A DNA stretch of 64,000 bases from Omphiscola glabra (taxonomy: Eukaryota; Mollusca; Gastropoda; Lymnaeidae), in NCBI GenBank assembly GCA_964017045.1, contig OZ024794.1, positions 30,785,815-30,849,814 on the forward strand, read 5' to 3'. The position numbers and the translations under genes are program-made. Every line of letters starts with the position of its first letter. Position 1 is the stretch's first letter. The notes under the pieces are model-generated. The model saw only the letters and a list, made by a program, of their open reading frames with translations, had not been told where the DNA came from and ran no database searches. This document shows positions 45,098 through 56,700 of this stretch, piece by piece.

Positions 45098-45129
45098 CCC
45101 TAGAGCTTTCTTTCCTTATCATCCCAAAG

Positions 45130-45292
45130 CAGGAACGTCATTTCAGGGGGGGAGTGGGGGCAAAACCAACAATTTCCCGGCTTGTTTAGTTGTTTATTAC
45201 TGGAGGCGTCACAGTACAGAGCAATTTAAATAAAATCAAGTTTGGGGGATTGGGGAATCTCCACCCCCGCCTTACCCAAAATGACGTCCCTG
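45130..45292. mobile_element. miniature element with CAGGRACGTCATTT ends
   Basis: The ends CAGGAACGTCATTTC and AAATGACGTCCCTG; flanks TCCCAAAG and CCCCCAAG match at 6 of 8 positions. A related partial copy lies at 25770-25885. Confidence 0.7.
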
Positions 45293-46120
45293 CCCCCAAG
45301 CCAGGTCACCCGGAGTTTCCTTTGCAGAATGCCTTAAGATTTGCTCCTTGTATTGTTAAGGCGGTTCTCTAACGGTAGCTGTTGCAGAGGCGGCTATTTC
45401 TTTTACGGTTGTTTCTTACCTCGAGGGTTTACTCTCGGGTCTTATTCTGCAAGGCACTTATATATAAGTCAAGACTACAGTTTCAAAGTGTGTGCCATCC
45501 AAACAGTGGAGTACTTAAGTTTGAGAAGACCTGGACGATCCTTAGTTGTTGGATTTTTTTTTTTCTTTTTCAAACCTCCTAATAAAACGAAAACCCCAAA
45601 GTCATACAGATTACCCAGGGAAATAAAACGGCTTTATAAAACATACCGAGGTGAACCGAGAATGCCAACCTAAAATAAGTGCCGCCCAGGGCGGACCGCA
45701 GCCCCCCCCCCCCGCCCGGTACACCCTTGCGTGCGACCAACCCCTATATTTATGACTGTAAGAAACCTTTTGACAACATAGATAACTATTTTCATTAAAA
45801 GTTAACAAGGTTGTTTTTTCTGCTCTACTCTATCTTAAATTTCTGCTCAAACCCGAATCAACAGCACAGTTGATAATACAATGTTGTTTTTTTAAGAGCA
45901 CTATGCTTACAAAAGAATGAATAACCGAGTTAGCGTATTTGTTTCCGACTATTTAATCAACCAACGCCATGGTGTGCAAAAAAAAAAAAAAAACTTACCC
46001 ATTCCGAATAATAGCACCAATGGAGTAACTCCCTGCAACAAATTCTTCAAGTGTCGGATAACTTTTGGTAATTGTGTGCAAAAATATGATTTCTTATTCC
46101 TCTGCGTGCCACAAACCTAT
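45293..46120. other. intergenic DNA
   Basis: A poly(C) run at 45702-45715 within a G/C-rich stretch resembling the G-rich miniature elements (GTGCCGCCCAGGGCGGACC). No gene. Confidence 0.4.
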
Positions 46121-46124
46121 AAGT

Positions 46125-48245
46125 CTAGATTATAAGATGCATTATTTAGTCAGTCACAAACGTATAGTCTAGATTATAAGATGCATTATTTAGTCAGTCA
46201 CAAACGTATAGTCTAGATTATAAGATGCATTATTTAGTCAGTCACAAACGTATAAGTCTAGATTATAAGATGCATTATTTAGTCAGTCACAGACCTATAG
46301 TCTAGATTATAAGATGCATTATTTAGTCAGTCACAGACCTATAGTCTAGCTTATAAGATGCATTATTTAGTCAGTCATAAACCTTTAAGTCTGGCTAATA
46401 AGATGCAATATTTAGTCAGTCACAAACGTATAGTCTAGATTATAAGATGCATTATTTAGTCAGTCACAAACGTATAGTCTAGATTATAAGATGCATTATT
46501 TAGTCAGTCACAGACCTATAGTCTAGATTATAAGATGCATTATTTAGTCAGTCACAAACGTATAGTCTAGATTATAAGATGCATTATTTAGTCAGTCACA
46601 GACCTATAGTCTAGATTATAAGATGCATTATTTAGTCAGTCACAGACCTATAGTCTAGATTATAAGATGCATTATTTAGTCAGTCACAAATGTACAGTCT
46701 AGATTATAAGATGCATTATTTAGTCAGTCACAAACGTATAGTCTAGATTATAAGATGCATTATTTAGTCAGTCACAAACGTATAGTCTAGATTATAAGAT
46801 GCATTATTTAGTCAGTCACAGACCTATAGTCTAGATTATAAGATGCATTATTTAGTCAGTCACAAACGTATAGTCTAGATTATAAGATGCATTATTTAGT
46901 CAGTCACAGACCTATAGTCTAGATTATAAGATGCATTATTTAGTCAGTCACAGACCTATAGTCTAGCTTATAAGATGCATTATTTAGTCAGTCATAAACC
47001 TTTAAGTCTGGCTAATAAGATGCAATATTTAGTCAGTCACAAACGTATAGTCTAGATTATAAGATGCATTATTTAGTCAGTCACAAACGTATAGTCTAGA
47101 TTATAAGATGCATTATTTAGTCAGTCACAAACGTATAAGTCTAGATTATAAGATGCATTATTTAGTCAGTCACAAACGTATAGTCTAGATTATAAGATGC
47201 ATTATTTAGTCAGTCACAGACCTATAGTCTAAATTATAAGATGCATTATTTAGTCAGTCACAGACCTATAGTCTAGATTATAAGATGCATTATTTAGTCA
47301 GTCACAGACCTATAGTCTAGATTATAAGATGTATTATTTAGTCAGTCACAGACCTATAGTCTAGATTATAAGATGCATTATTTAGTCAGTCAAAAAAACC
47401 TATAGCCTAGCTTATAAGATGCATTATTTAGTCAGTCACAGACCTATAGTCTAGCTTATAAGATGCATTATTTAGTCAGTCATAAACCTTTAAGTCTGGC
47501 TAATAAGATGCAATATTTAGTCAGCCACAGACCTATAGTCTAGCTTATAAGATGCATTATTTAGTCAGTCACAAACCTATAAGTCTGGCTAATAAGATGC
47601 ATTATTTAGTCAGTCACAAACCTATAAGTCTGGCGAATAAGATGCATTATTTAGTCAGTCACAAACCTATAAGTCTGGCTAATAAGATGCATTATTTAGT
47701 CAGTCACAAACCTATAAGTCTGGCGAATAAGATGCATTATTTATTCAGTCACAAACCTATAGTCTAGCTTATAAGATGCATTATTTAGTCAGTCACAGAC
47801 CTATAGTCTAGCTTATAAGATGCATTATTTAGTCAGCCATAAACCTTTAAGTCTGGCTAATAAGATGCATTATTTAGTCAGCCACAGACCTATAGTCTAG
47901 ATTATAAGATGCATTATTTAGTCAGTCACAGACCTATAGTCTAGATTATAAGATGCATTATTTAGTCAGTCACAGACCTATAGTCTAGATTATAAGATGC
48001 ATTATTTAGTCAGTCACAAACATATAGTCTAGATTATAAGATGCATTATTTAGTCAGTCACAGACCTATAGTCTAGATTATAAGATGCATTATTTAGTCA
48101 GTCACAAACGTATAGTCTAGCTTATAAGATTCATTATTTAGTCAGTCACAGACCTATAGTCTAGCTTATAAGATGCACTATTTAGTCAGTCACAAACCTA
48201 TAAGTCTGGCTAATAAGATGCATTATTTATTCAGCCACAAACCCA
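46125..48245. repeat. 44-bp minisatellite, about 48 units, with higher-order blocks
   Basis: Units of ATTATAAGATGCATTATTTA, then GTCAGTCACA, then AACGTATAGTCTAG or GACCTATAGTCTAG. A marker run (GCTTATAAG unit, then CATAAACCTTTAAGTCTGG, then CTAATAAGATGCAATATTT) recurs at about 46347, 46964 (617 bp on), 47452 and 47808, showing block duplication of roughly 14 units. Units from 47550 to 47740 form a sub-block with GTCTGGC(T/G)AAT. Each unit holds an ATGCAT and a TCTAGA-like site. Confidence 0.95.
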
Positions 48246-48580
48246 GAAGTCTTGCTTATAAGACGTATTTTGAGACTAGAGCATGTTATAATAGATTTAA
48301 AGACAGACATCACTGGATCATATTTGGGGACTGGTTTAGTCCAATTTGACAGCCACAATTTAAAACAAATTAGAGAACAGATCAAATCTCTGCTGTCCTC
48401 AATCAGCTGTCCCTTATCCCTCAAAGCATACACCTTAACATGTTTTTGGTTCAACTAGGTAAGACTGATTCATAGCTGTTACAATAATCAAGTTTCCAAA
48501 GTCAATGTTCACAAAATTCCCCAAACATCTCCCAATAATCTATGCATATCTACAAACAAGAAATATATATTTATTTTTTC
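48246..48580. other. intergenic DNA; possible coding remnant
   Basis: A plus-strand frame at 48252-48458 (RLEHVIIDLKTDITGSYLG, ...LISSISCPLSLKAYT) has no usable start and may be a remnant. The family is not recognised. Confidence 0.25.
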
Positions 48581-48581
48581 A

Positions 48582-48848
48582 CGGGGAGACACGAGAGAGG
48601 AGGGAGACATGAGAGAGGAGGGAGACATGAGAGAGGAGGGAGACATGAGAGAGGAGGGAGACACGGGAGAGGAGGGAGACATGAGAGAGGAGGGAGACAT
48701 GAGAGAGGAGGGAGACATGAGAGAGGAGGGAGACATGAGAGAGGAGGGAGACACAAGAGGAAGGAGACACAAGAGAGGAGGGAGACATGAGAGAGGAGGG
48801 AGACATGAGAGAGGACGGAGACATGAGAGAGGAGGGAGACATGAGAGA
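48582..48848. repeat. 18-bp minisatellite GGGAGACATGAGAGAGGA, about 15 units
   Basis: Purine-only plus strand over almost the whole array, with a shortened unit near 48750. Purine/pyrimidine mirror arrays can form triplex (H) DNA. The overlapping open frames are artefacts. Confidence 0.95.
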
Positions 48849-49345
48849 GAAGCGGTTCAACAAAAAAAGAACTTGCCTAATTTGGGTGAAAAAGTCCACA
48901 TGTTATATATTATCAATAATACACAATGTAAAGAAAGAATGCTATTTCAGTTAAACATATGTTTATTTCAACCTCACCAAAGTTAAATACAAACTTCCAC
49001 ACACATTTCTAAGCAAGTACCATCACACCACTTTAAGTGACCCAATAATTTACAAAATCAACATTAATGAGTAAAAAAAATATTTTATAATTTCACACGG
49101 CAGCAGATTCTGTTTTATTATTTATTCAACCAAAAATTAAAATGCATTTTAAATTTGCTGATTTATTCGTTTTAAAATTTTATATATAATATATATATAT
49201 ATTTATTTTCAATAGGCGACGAATAGGGCTTCTTCACAAAGACATTTCAAAATCATAAATACTGTTGTTATCCATTTGATATACACTCGGTAAATATATT
49301 TCAAGTTTGAGTAATGATAACAAAGACAAGTTTTGATATTTTTAA
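48849..49345. other. AT-rich intergenic DNA
   Basis: (AT)n near 49185-49202. No gene. Confidence 0.4.
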
Positions 49346-49347
49346 TG

Positions 49348-49530
49348 CAGTGGTGCATCAAGTTCAAGGGTGGGGGAGAAAGGGTGCGACTGCCCAGGGC
49401 TTCACTGGGGAATGGTTGGGGGTATTTAAACATTTTATATAATTCAGTTGGGGGGGGGGGGGAATTTAGGGTGTTTGCCAAGGGGGGCATTTAGTCAAGG
49501 TAGGGGACATTTAGTCAGGGTATGCTACTG
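49348..49530. mobile_element. probable hAT miniature element (G-rich, eroded)
   Basis: CAGTGGTGCATC at the left and GGTATGCTACTG at the right form imperfect inverted ends; poly(G) at 49450-49462. The flanks TTTTAATG and TTGGTATG match only at 5 of 8. Confidence 0.45.
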
Positions 49531-50940
49531 TTGGTATGAACAAAAAAAATAAGATCTCCAAGGTTTTGATAAATTGTCCATCACCTGTGAAATTGTAATT
49601 TATGTAAAGTTATGTAGAAAATTGAATATAAGAGAATATGTTTAACTTATTATCAAGTATGCAGCGGCTAATATTATTTTCATTATTTCAACAAAACTAT
49701 TCGCAACCAAATAAGGAACATGTACGGAAAGGGGCAATAAACCCTGACATTACTTGGTGTTTAAAATAAACCAGGAGCAGAAAATCATGATGAAAGTAGT
49801 TAGAGGAAACCAACAACAAAAATGTGAATGAAATCAGTGAGCAACAGGACTGGGAAATCAACAGCAGATTGAGATGACCAAGGACTTCTTCAGAGATGGC
49901 ATAAGCATATTGTGAAGGCCCTATGGAAGTTTTATGATTTTTACTACTCACTAGACCTTAGGTCTTAAGTGGTCAGTGGCCTACAATAGAAATCAGGAGG
50001 TAAATGTAACAGGGGAAATTTCTCCTCATTATTTCAAAACTGTAGCAAGAGACAGCACATTTGGTTACAATAAGTAAAAGTATATACCAGCCCATGGAGG
50101 AAAACGCCCATTATAAATGAATACAATCTTAAATAAAATGTTTCATAAAAAAATTATGTACAATTCGGTTATCATATAAAGTGTATGTTAAATATGATAG
50201 GAAAAAAACTGATTGAACAACAGCGGGGGAAAAAGCATGACAATCAATTGAAGATTTTTAAAAAAGTTCATGATAAAATCTAATTTAAATTAGTTACCCA
50301 AGTGATCTTCAAAACTTTAAGACAATAAGAAAGGTAGTTGGTCAAGAAAATGACAACAGTTGAAATTATACTTTCATACATTTATTTATAGCAAAGGTAA
50401 ATGAATTCATGTATCCTTATAACATGTACCTTTTTAAGCACAGATAATCAATCTAACTTAGAAACTGGTGATGGCCAAGACTAGGCTGGCTATAAATGGA
50501 ATGTCCACTTTTGTGTTGCATAATATGACAAGTAATCGGCAGAAGCGGCACTGAGCACAAAACTCTTGGCCTGCCACTAATATGAAGACTTTACAAAAAT
50601 AAAAATGAAGCATTAAAATTGAATGATTTAATTTAAATATGCCCATAAGTCAGTACATTTTTTTTTTTTTTTAAATACCAGACTAGATATTGATTAGAGA
50701 TAAGGTCATTATTTTTGAACGACAACAGCAAATCTGCCAGGGTGTTAAAAAATCAGCCATCCATGCATCAATAGCTGCAGACATGTCTAATATGTTACAG
50801 CTACCAGAATAAATAAAGTATGAACAAGAAACACCACCAAAAAAAAACCCACCACATTTCCATTTTTTTCTAAATGAAGTTTAAGAAAATTGCTCCATTA
50901 AAGGTTAGATTTCGCAATTCCTTGATCTCAATTATATTTA
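49531..50940. other. AT-rich DNA, no gene seen
   Basis: Few repeats and no domain-bearing frame. It lies 3' of the glycosyltransferase gene. Confidence 0.4.
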
Positions 50941-50942
50941 TA

Positions 50943-51048
50943 CTTAGGCCTCATGACAACCTTAGGCCTCATGACAACCTTAGGCCTCATGACAACCTTA
51001 GGCCTCATGACAACCTTAGGCCTCATGACAACCTTAGGCCTCATGACA
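50943..51048. repeat. 18-bp minisatellite TTAGGCCTCATGACAACC, 6 units
   Basis: Six essentially perfect units, then (CT)n. Confidence 0.95.
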
Positions 51049-51194
51049 ACACTCTCTCTCTCTCTAGTTGGAAATGTGCCACAACAAGATATTATTATGC
51101 TGTTGATCATAAGCTTCATAACTGCACTAAATTTTGGAACAGTTTGCATCAGTGTTTGAGGGAATTTAAAAATGATAAAAAAATCATCTAAGAA

Positions 51195-51312
51195 GGATTT
51201 AGAGACATTTTTCTTTACATAGAGTTTATGACATCAGAGCACTTTGAGCATGCTAGCATAGCATGGACACAAGCGCTATATAAGTAATCCATCATCATCA
51301 TCATCATATTCA
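51195..51312 (+). repeat. short retroelement tail, copy 3 ((TCA)n end)
   Basis: Contains GAGCACTTTGAGCATGCTA, GCATGGACACAAGCGCTATA and TAAGTAATCC, then (ATC)n. This is the reverse complement of the cores at 20.78 and 23.85 kb. Confidence 0.6.
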
Positions 51313-52460
51313 CCAGCTTATTAATTATAACAAAACAATATTTATTCTTTAGATGTTGCAGTAGGCAAACTTTTAGAGTAAGGCAATCAACATAATCTCA
51401 TTCAAAAATGTGGTAATTTCATTGTTCAAATTTAGCAAATGAAATGCATTCAAACAATTTTTTTTTAAAATTCAAAATAAAACACATTGTCAATGAAATC
51501 TCAAAAGGTATATTTCTCCCAACAGTCACCATTCACTGAATGGTGGTTTTTACTTGCACCATCACTTCACTTATCCTCCTATTTAGTTACACTCACACCA
51601 CAGTAAGCTGTCAATTCCAATTTTTTATTTCTCACTTATCACCCATGCTTTGCATTATTTATTTTCATAGGAAGGCAATTTCTTAGAGGAGACACAATGG
51701 GGATTATCATGAGTCTCAGTTTTAAAAAATTTAGCAGTAAATATGAAAAATCAATAAGAATAATTAAGATCAAAGATGTGTCTCACATAGAACCAAATTG
51801 AAATAAAACTATACTTCATAATTCATTACATTTTAGACAAAGTAGGTGATGACATTTGATCAGAATATTTAATTGCTTTGATAATTTGAAAGTTAGCTTT
51901 ATGTGAATGAAACAGTATTTGAATTTCTGAAGATTTCACACTTGTAGTTGATGTTAATTTATACAACTGTGCAATAAAACTGGCAGTTACATTACATGCA
52001 AAGTAACATCCAAACCATTTCTTACAAAAATAAAAGTCTTTGCTTATAACAAGACAACTTTGGCTAATCAATATAGAAGCATTCACCAAACCTTCAACAG
52101 CATTAAACTTCAAAGATCCACACCATTTTTGTATAGCATCAATCATGAGATTAAGCAGAAAAGAATGTTGAATGAAAATCTTTCAAATCACAGGTTTAAT
52201 CTTCATAAAATTCCAAGAAGTCAAACATAAAAGTCTTGCAGTTTCAAATTAAGTCTCATTTTATTTTTAAGAAGTACACTGCAGGCCGAGCTCACCTGGC
52301 GTAGTTAGCTCTCTAACAAATGCATGTAGGTTTTTCAAATTACACAAGCGGCAGTTATTTTTCAAAAAACTTTGAGAAGATTTATTTTCAAAGACAACTA
52401 AAGTGAACAATTTTCTCTAAGAATGGAATCAATAAGAATGACTTGAAGGTTCCTCTAGAG
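51313..52460. other. AT-rich DNA 3' of the glycosyltransferase
   Basis: No gene recognised. A minus-strand frame at 51826-52146 has no domain or clear start context. Confidence 0.4.
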
Positions 52461-52657
52461 CAGTGGTTCTCAACCTTCCTAATGCCGCGACCCTTTAATA
52501 CAGTTCCACACGTTGTATCGACCCCCAGCCAAAAAATTATTTTCGTGGCCACTTCATAACTGTAGAGCATATGTGTTTTCCGATGGTCTTAGGCGACCCC
52601 TGGGAAAGGGTCGTGCGACCCCCAAATGGGTCGCGACCCACAGGTTGAGAACCGCTG
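52461..52657 (+). mobile_element. SPIN-like hAT miniature element, copy 5, perfect TSD
   Basis: The ends CAGTGGTTCTCAACCTTCC and GGTTGAGAACCGCTG are flanked by CTCTAGAG on both sides, a perfect 8-bp duplication with the TCTAGA core I recall as the preferred SPIN target. It keeps the whole inside (ATGCCGCGACCC, AAAATTATTTTCGTGGC, GATGGTCTTAGGCGACCCC). This is the best preserved copy in the window. Confidence 0.92.
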
Positions 52658-53562
52658 CTCTAGAGCATAGATTTAGATGAGAGTGAAAAGATCCATTTGT
52701 TCTTAAGTAGCAAAATATGAGTCTAAAACATCTAAGTTCATTAAACTTATTCCCAAAAGTTGCAGCTCAATGTGTCCTTTGACACACCTCTCTCATTGTT
52801 ATTTTAAAAGATGCAATGTAATGACATGTCTTCTGTGGCAATGTTGAACAATTTCAATAAAGAAAACTAAGTTTTTAAATTGCTTTATTTTGACACTATG
52901 TGTATGTTAGTATGGTCTTTCTTATATCTACGAATTAAGTGTCTGTACATGGTGCCAAAAATCATGTTTTTCATTGCTGCTCGTAATATTTTGGCAATCA
53001 TCATTATATTTTTCTTAAACTTCATCCATTTCTGAATGCATTTGTCATCTGTCAGTTAAGAGCTCATCAATTAAAATATAGTTCAATAAAAAATCAGAAT
53101 CACATCCCTTATTCAGGAATACAGACAAAGTAAGGAAGTCGGGCAGCCAGCGACAATAAGTTGATATATATTAGACTTTCAACTAATTATAACATCAAAG
53201 AACACTATCATATGCCATTAGATTAACAGGAAGGGAATAAGGGAACAGGATCTTTAAAATAATAATCTTTAATTAAAGATATTGCATATAAAATATCACA
53301 TTTCATTCCCAGGACTTAAAAAATAAATGAATAGTTTCACATCTTAAACACCATTTAATTTTCAGAATATTTTTAGTCCAAGGGACATGGAATTAAAAAA
53401 TATAAAAAATATTTTTGTTTAAATGCGTTGTTTCAAAAAAGATATTCATCAGCACAACTTTTGTTCTGTCGTAACTACATTCCTACAAAATGTTACCTTG
53501 GTGCATTCTTCTTGTTCACATTGTTTTGTAAGGTTGTAACAGTACTTAGAGAGACTGTCATA
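52658..53562 (-). other. probable 3' UTR of the GALNT gene
   Basis: Directly follows the stop codon on the minus strand. The first strong minus-strand polyadenylation signal I see is AATAAA near 52884-52889, giving a 3' UTR of about 680 nt. The end point is inferred. Confidence 0.4.
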
Positions 53563-53703
53563 TCACATATCAATATAGTGCTGCATGGTCCACTTCTGGG
53601 ATTCCTTATCATTGCATGTGTTAATCACGACAGTTTCACCACTCTTGTAGCCACCGGTGTCCAAACACTTTCCAGATGATTTATGGACTATGGTGCTTTT
53701 TGT
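53563..53703 (-). CDS. GALNT: GALNT exon 11: lectin gamma repeat and stop
   Basis: [20 protein letters not shown], then [13 protein letters not shown] and TGA at 53565-53563. Third repeat with CLD and QKW. Confidence 0.92.
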   Translation of the reverse strand, partial: TKSTIVHKSSGKCLDTGGYKSGETVVINTCNDKESQKWTMQHYIDM

Positions 53704-56700
53704 CTATAAAATTTTTTAAAAATTAAAATTACTCATGGTTTCTTATTCTTAAGAACTGAAAATATTTACTTTTGAAAATACTTTGTTAAAACAATCTGTA
53801 TACACTGGTATGCCTTGAAAGGATAATGGAGAACAGTATCCAAAGATTGAGTCTGGCAAGAAAGATTAAACAGGATTTCTTTTGACTGAAGACTTAAGGT
53901 TATCTATGATGTGTCAATGGACTACGATGAGTCACTTCCTTGTTTTGTCACGTGATACTTACCAGCCATTAGTAGGCTTTCTGCTACACATAACAACACA
54001 TAACAACAGATAAACAGCTGATCAGCCATTGCCATTATCATTAATTCTAAAGCAAAATGTTTGTCTCCATCAGCGCTTCCCCAGTGTTTATTAAAATTTT
54101 ACTTTTCAAAATATTCTTGAATACACGCGTTTCTTTAAATGACATTCAATAAATGTGACAATAATTATAATTCAGTTATGATTAAAGGAAGAAAGTTGTT
54201 TGAAGAAAAATTTGTGAGCGACTAGTGTGTTGCAGACAGCCTACCGGAAGTATTACTTGTTTTTACACGTATCACGTGACAAAACAATCGAATAATCGTA
54301 GTCCATTATGAAATAAGTGTAGTTTAATTGCACATTTTATATAAATTGTAAAACGCCTGTTTATCAGTCTTTGCGCCCTCAAATAATTTACCATATCTAA
54401 TTTGGAGCATCTAATTGTACTTCTTTAAAGTTTAAATTTAATATAAACTTAACAGTGTATATAAAACCTTTCTTATTATGTATAATCAATAAATTTATCA
54501 GAAAAATTTGCTTTTAAGAATAATTATGAGTAAATTAAAATACACATTCAACAGCATTATTTAAAAAAAAAGAAAAGTTTATTGCAAAAAATTATTCAAA
54601 AGGTTTATTTATTCAGAACATAAGAATATTAAACAGAAAGTGTTTCAAGCAAAACAAACCTTATCATGTATCCACTTCTGGCTTGGAATGTTGTGACAGG
54701 GTCTCAAAGAGACATGGCTGTTATCCTCTCCATATGCTTCAAGGCAGCCTTCCTCTCGTCGCAGGTCATCTGTATGAGTCAATGACATTACCTGTGTTGG
54801 AATTTTTAAAAATCACAGTAGGTGGATTTCTTTATTACTTATAAATGCATCAAGCTTAATTGTACAGATAACAACCAACTAAATTTGTTTGATCCCTTCC
54901 ACAAAAGGGAAAGAAATAATTTAATGAAAAAACTTTAACAAATGGAATCCTTATATTTCATTTCAAAAAAGAAATAATAAAAGGTACTTAAAAGAAAGAT
55001 TTGCATACTTGACTGGCACTGCCTCCATTCTGACAATGAAACATTCCCATATCAAAAACAGACTTCTCATCTTTTTGTAGTGTATCTAAACAAATGCCTG
55101 AGTCTGGATTGCGCACCTGACAGAATTAGAGATGAAAGGAAAATGTGTTATGCTAATAGATATTCTTAAGGGAGTCTCCAGTTCAATAAAGTGACATTAA
55201 ACTTACTTAGTCCACAAACAAAACAATAACAACAAATTTGAAACTGCACACATAAGAAGAATTATTATTAAGGAACAAAGGGTAAGCTAATGGTTGATAA
55301 TGTTTGGCACAGAGTTAAATCAATAGTTTATGTATATCATCCATTTGTTTATGTTGAAATGTGACGCTCATCTTATTGTTTCAGCATACACAACTGGAAC
55401 AGTGCACCATCTCAAGGAAACCATAAAATATACCTTCTAATATAATTAAGGTCTTTCTGAGAGATTATTAATTAAATGATTTATCAATCATTATGAATAA
55501 TTAAGAAAAAACACCCTACCATTCCCCAGGCTTTGACATTCTCATCAGGAATGAATTTTTCTGGATACACATTGTCAAGATACCATTTGAAGCTGTGACA
55601 TTTTAGATTTTCACGTAGTGCCTTCCTTTCTGATACATCTCCATAATCTTGACTCTGTTGAGAATGTTTATTTTGAAAATAAATTGAATTTGCAAAAAAG
55701 TAGGTCAGACCATGAAATGAGAGGTATCAAATTTCATTGGATTGTTTCAATTATATATATTTGAAAATCCCAACAGCTTGCTATTCGCTTCCTAAAGGAA
55801 ATAAAAATCCTGTATTATAGTCATCAATTTCTTGAACTTGTTGACCATAAAATCACAAGTCCAATTAAAAATAATTAAATAAATTTATTTATCAAGTATA
55901 ACTCTATTAATTTAAACAAGCAATTTCAAAATGGATTTAAAAGCTTGTCATGAGTAAACAAAAAAAACAAAAAAACGATGAAAAATAGCTATTTTTCAAT
56001 TTCGCAATATATCTCCTTTTCCTGAAAAAATACTTCAGGCTTTTTTTTTTTTTTACTGTTAAGGGTCATTACGAATAATTCATTTCAAAGCCATGGTAAT
56101 TTCCAAATAGTAAAAAATAAAGTAATGTAAAGAAGGAAACAAACCAAAAGATCTCTCCTGTGTGCATAGAAAAGTCTTTTATAATCATCCATCCACACTT
56201 CTGCCAGGCGCATTGAGTTAATACCATGAGTGTCTTTATTACCTGATAATTAATAGGTAACACATGACCATCAAACCATACTCTACATGAATTAAGAGGC
56301 TAGATTTCTGTCTAATATTCATAGTATTCCGCATTATCATGTAGTGACTAAAGGTTTAAATCAAAATCTGTAGGTTGAATACCATTTCAGATATGTGTGA
56401 TGTAAGAATGCATTTCCCATTTTTATTGCAGCAAATGTCAAAGTAATATCACATTAAAAAAACAAGCTCACCTGGAAAGGTGTATGGATGACTTGCTCTA
56501 AAGATGTGACCTACACGAGAGCAGGGGATGAACTCCAACTTACCACCACACATCCATACCTGACAAACAAAAAATGCACAAATGTTCATATACATACCTA
56601 ATATATATATATATATATATATAAATGTGAAATAACTCTGTGACTGTTTCACTGTGTTTTCACGGTGACTGGTCAACATAAATTTGATTTTTTTTTTTTT

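Noticed and set aside
46125..48245. CRISPR array (regular repeats)
   Set aside because: Units are contiguous with no unique spacers and the genome is eukaryotic; it is a minisatellite.
51826..52146. 106-residue minus-strand frame near the GALNT 3' side
   Set aside because: No domain, no splice junctions in phase with GALNT, and the GALNT reading frame ends at 53563.
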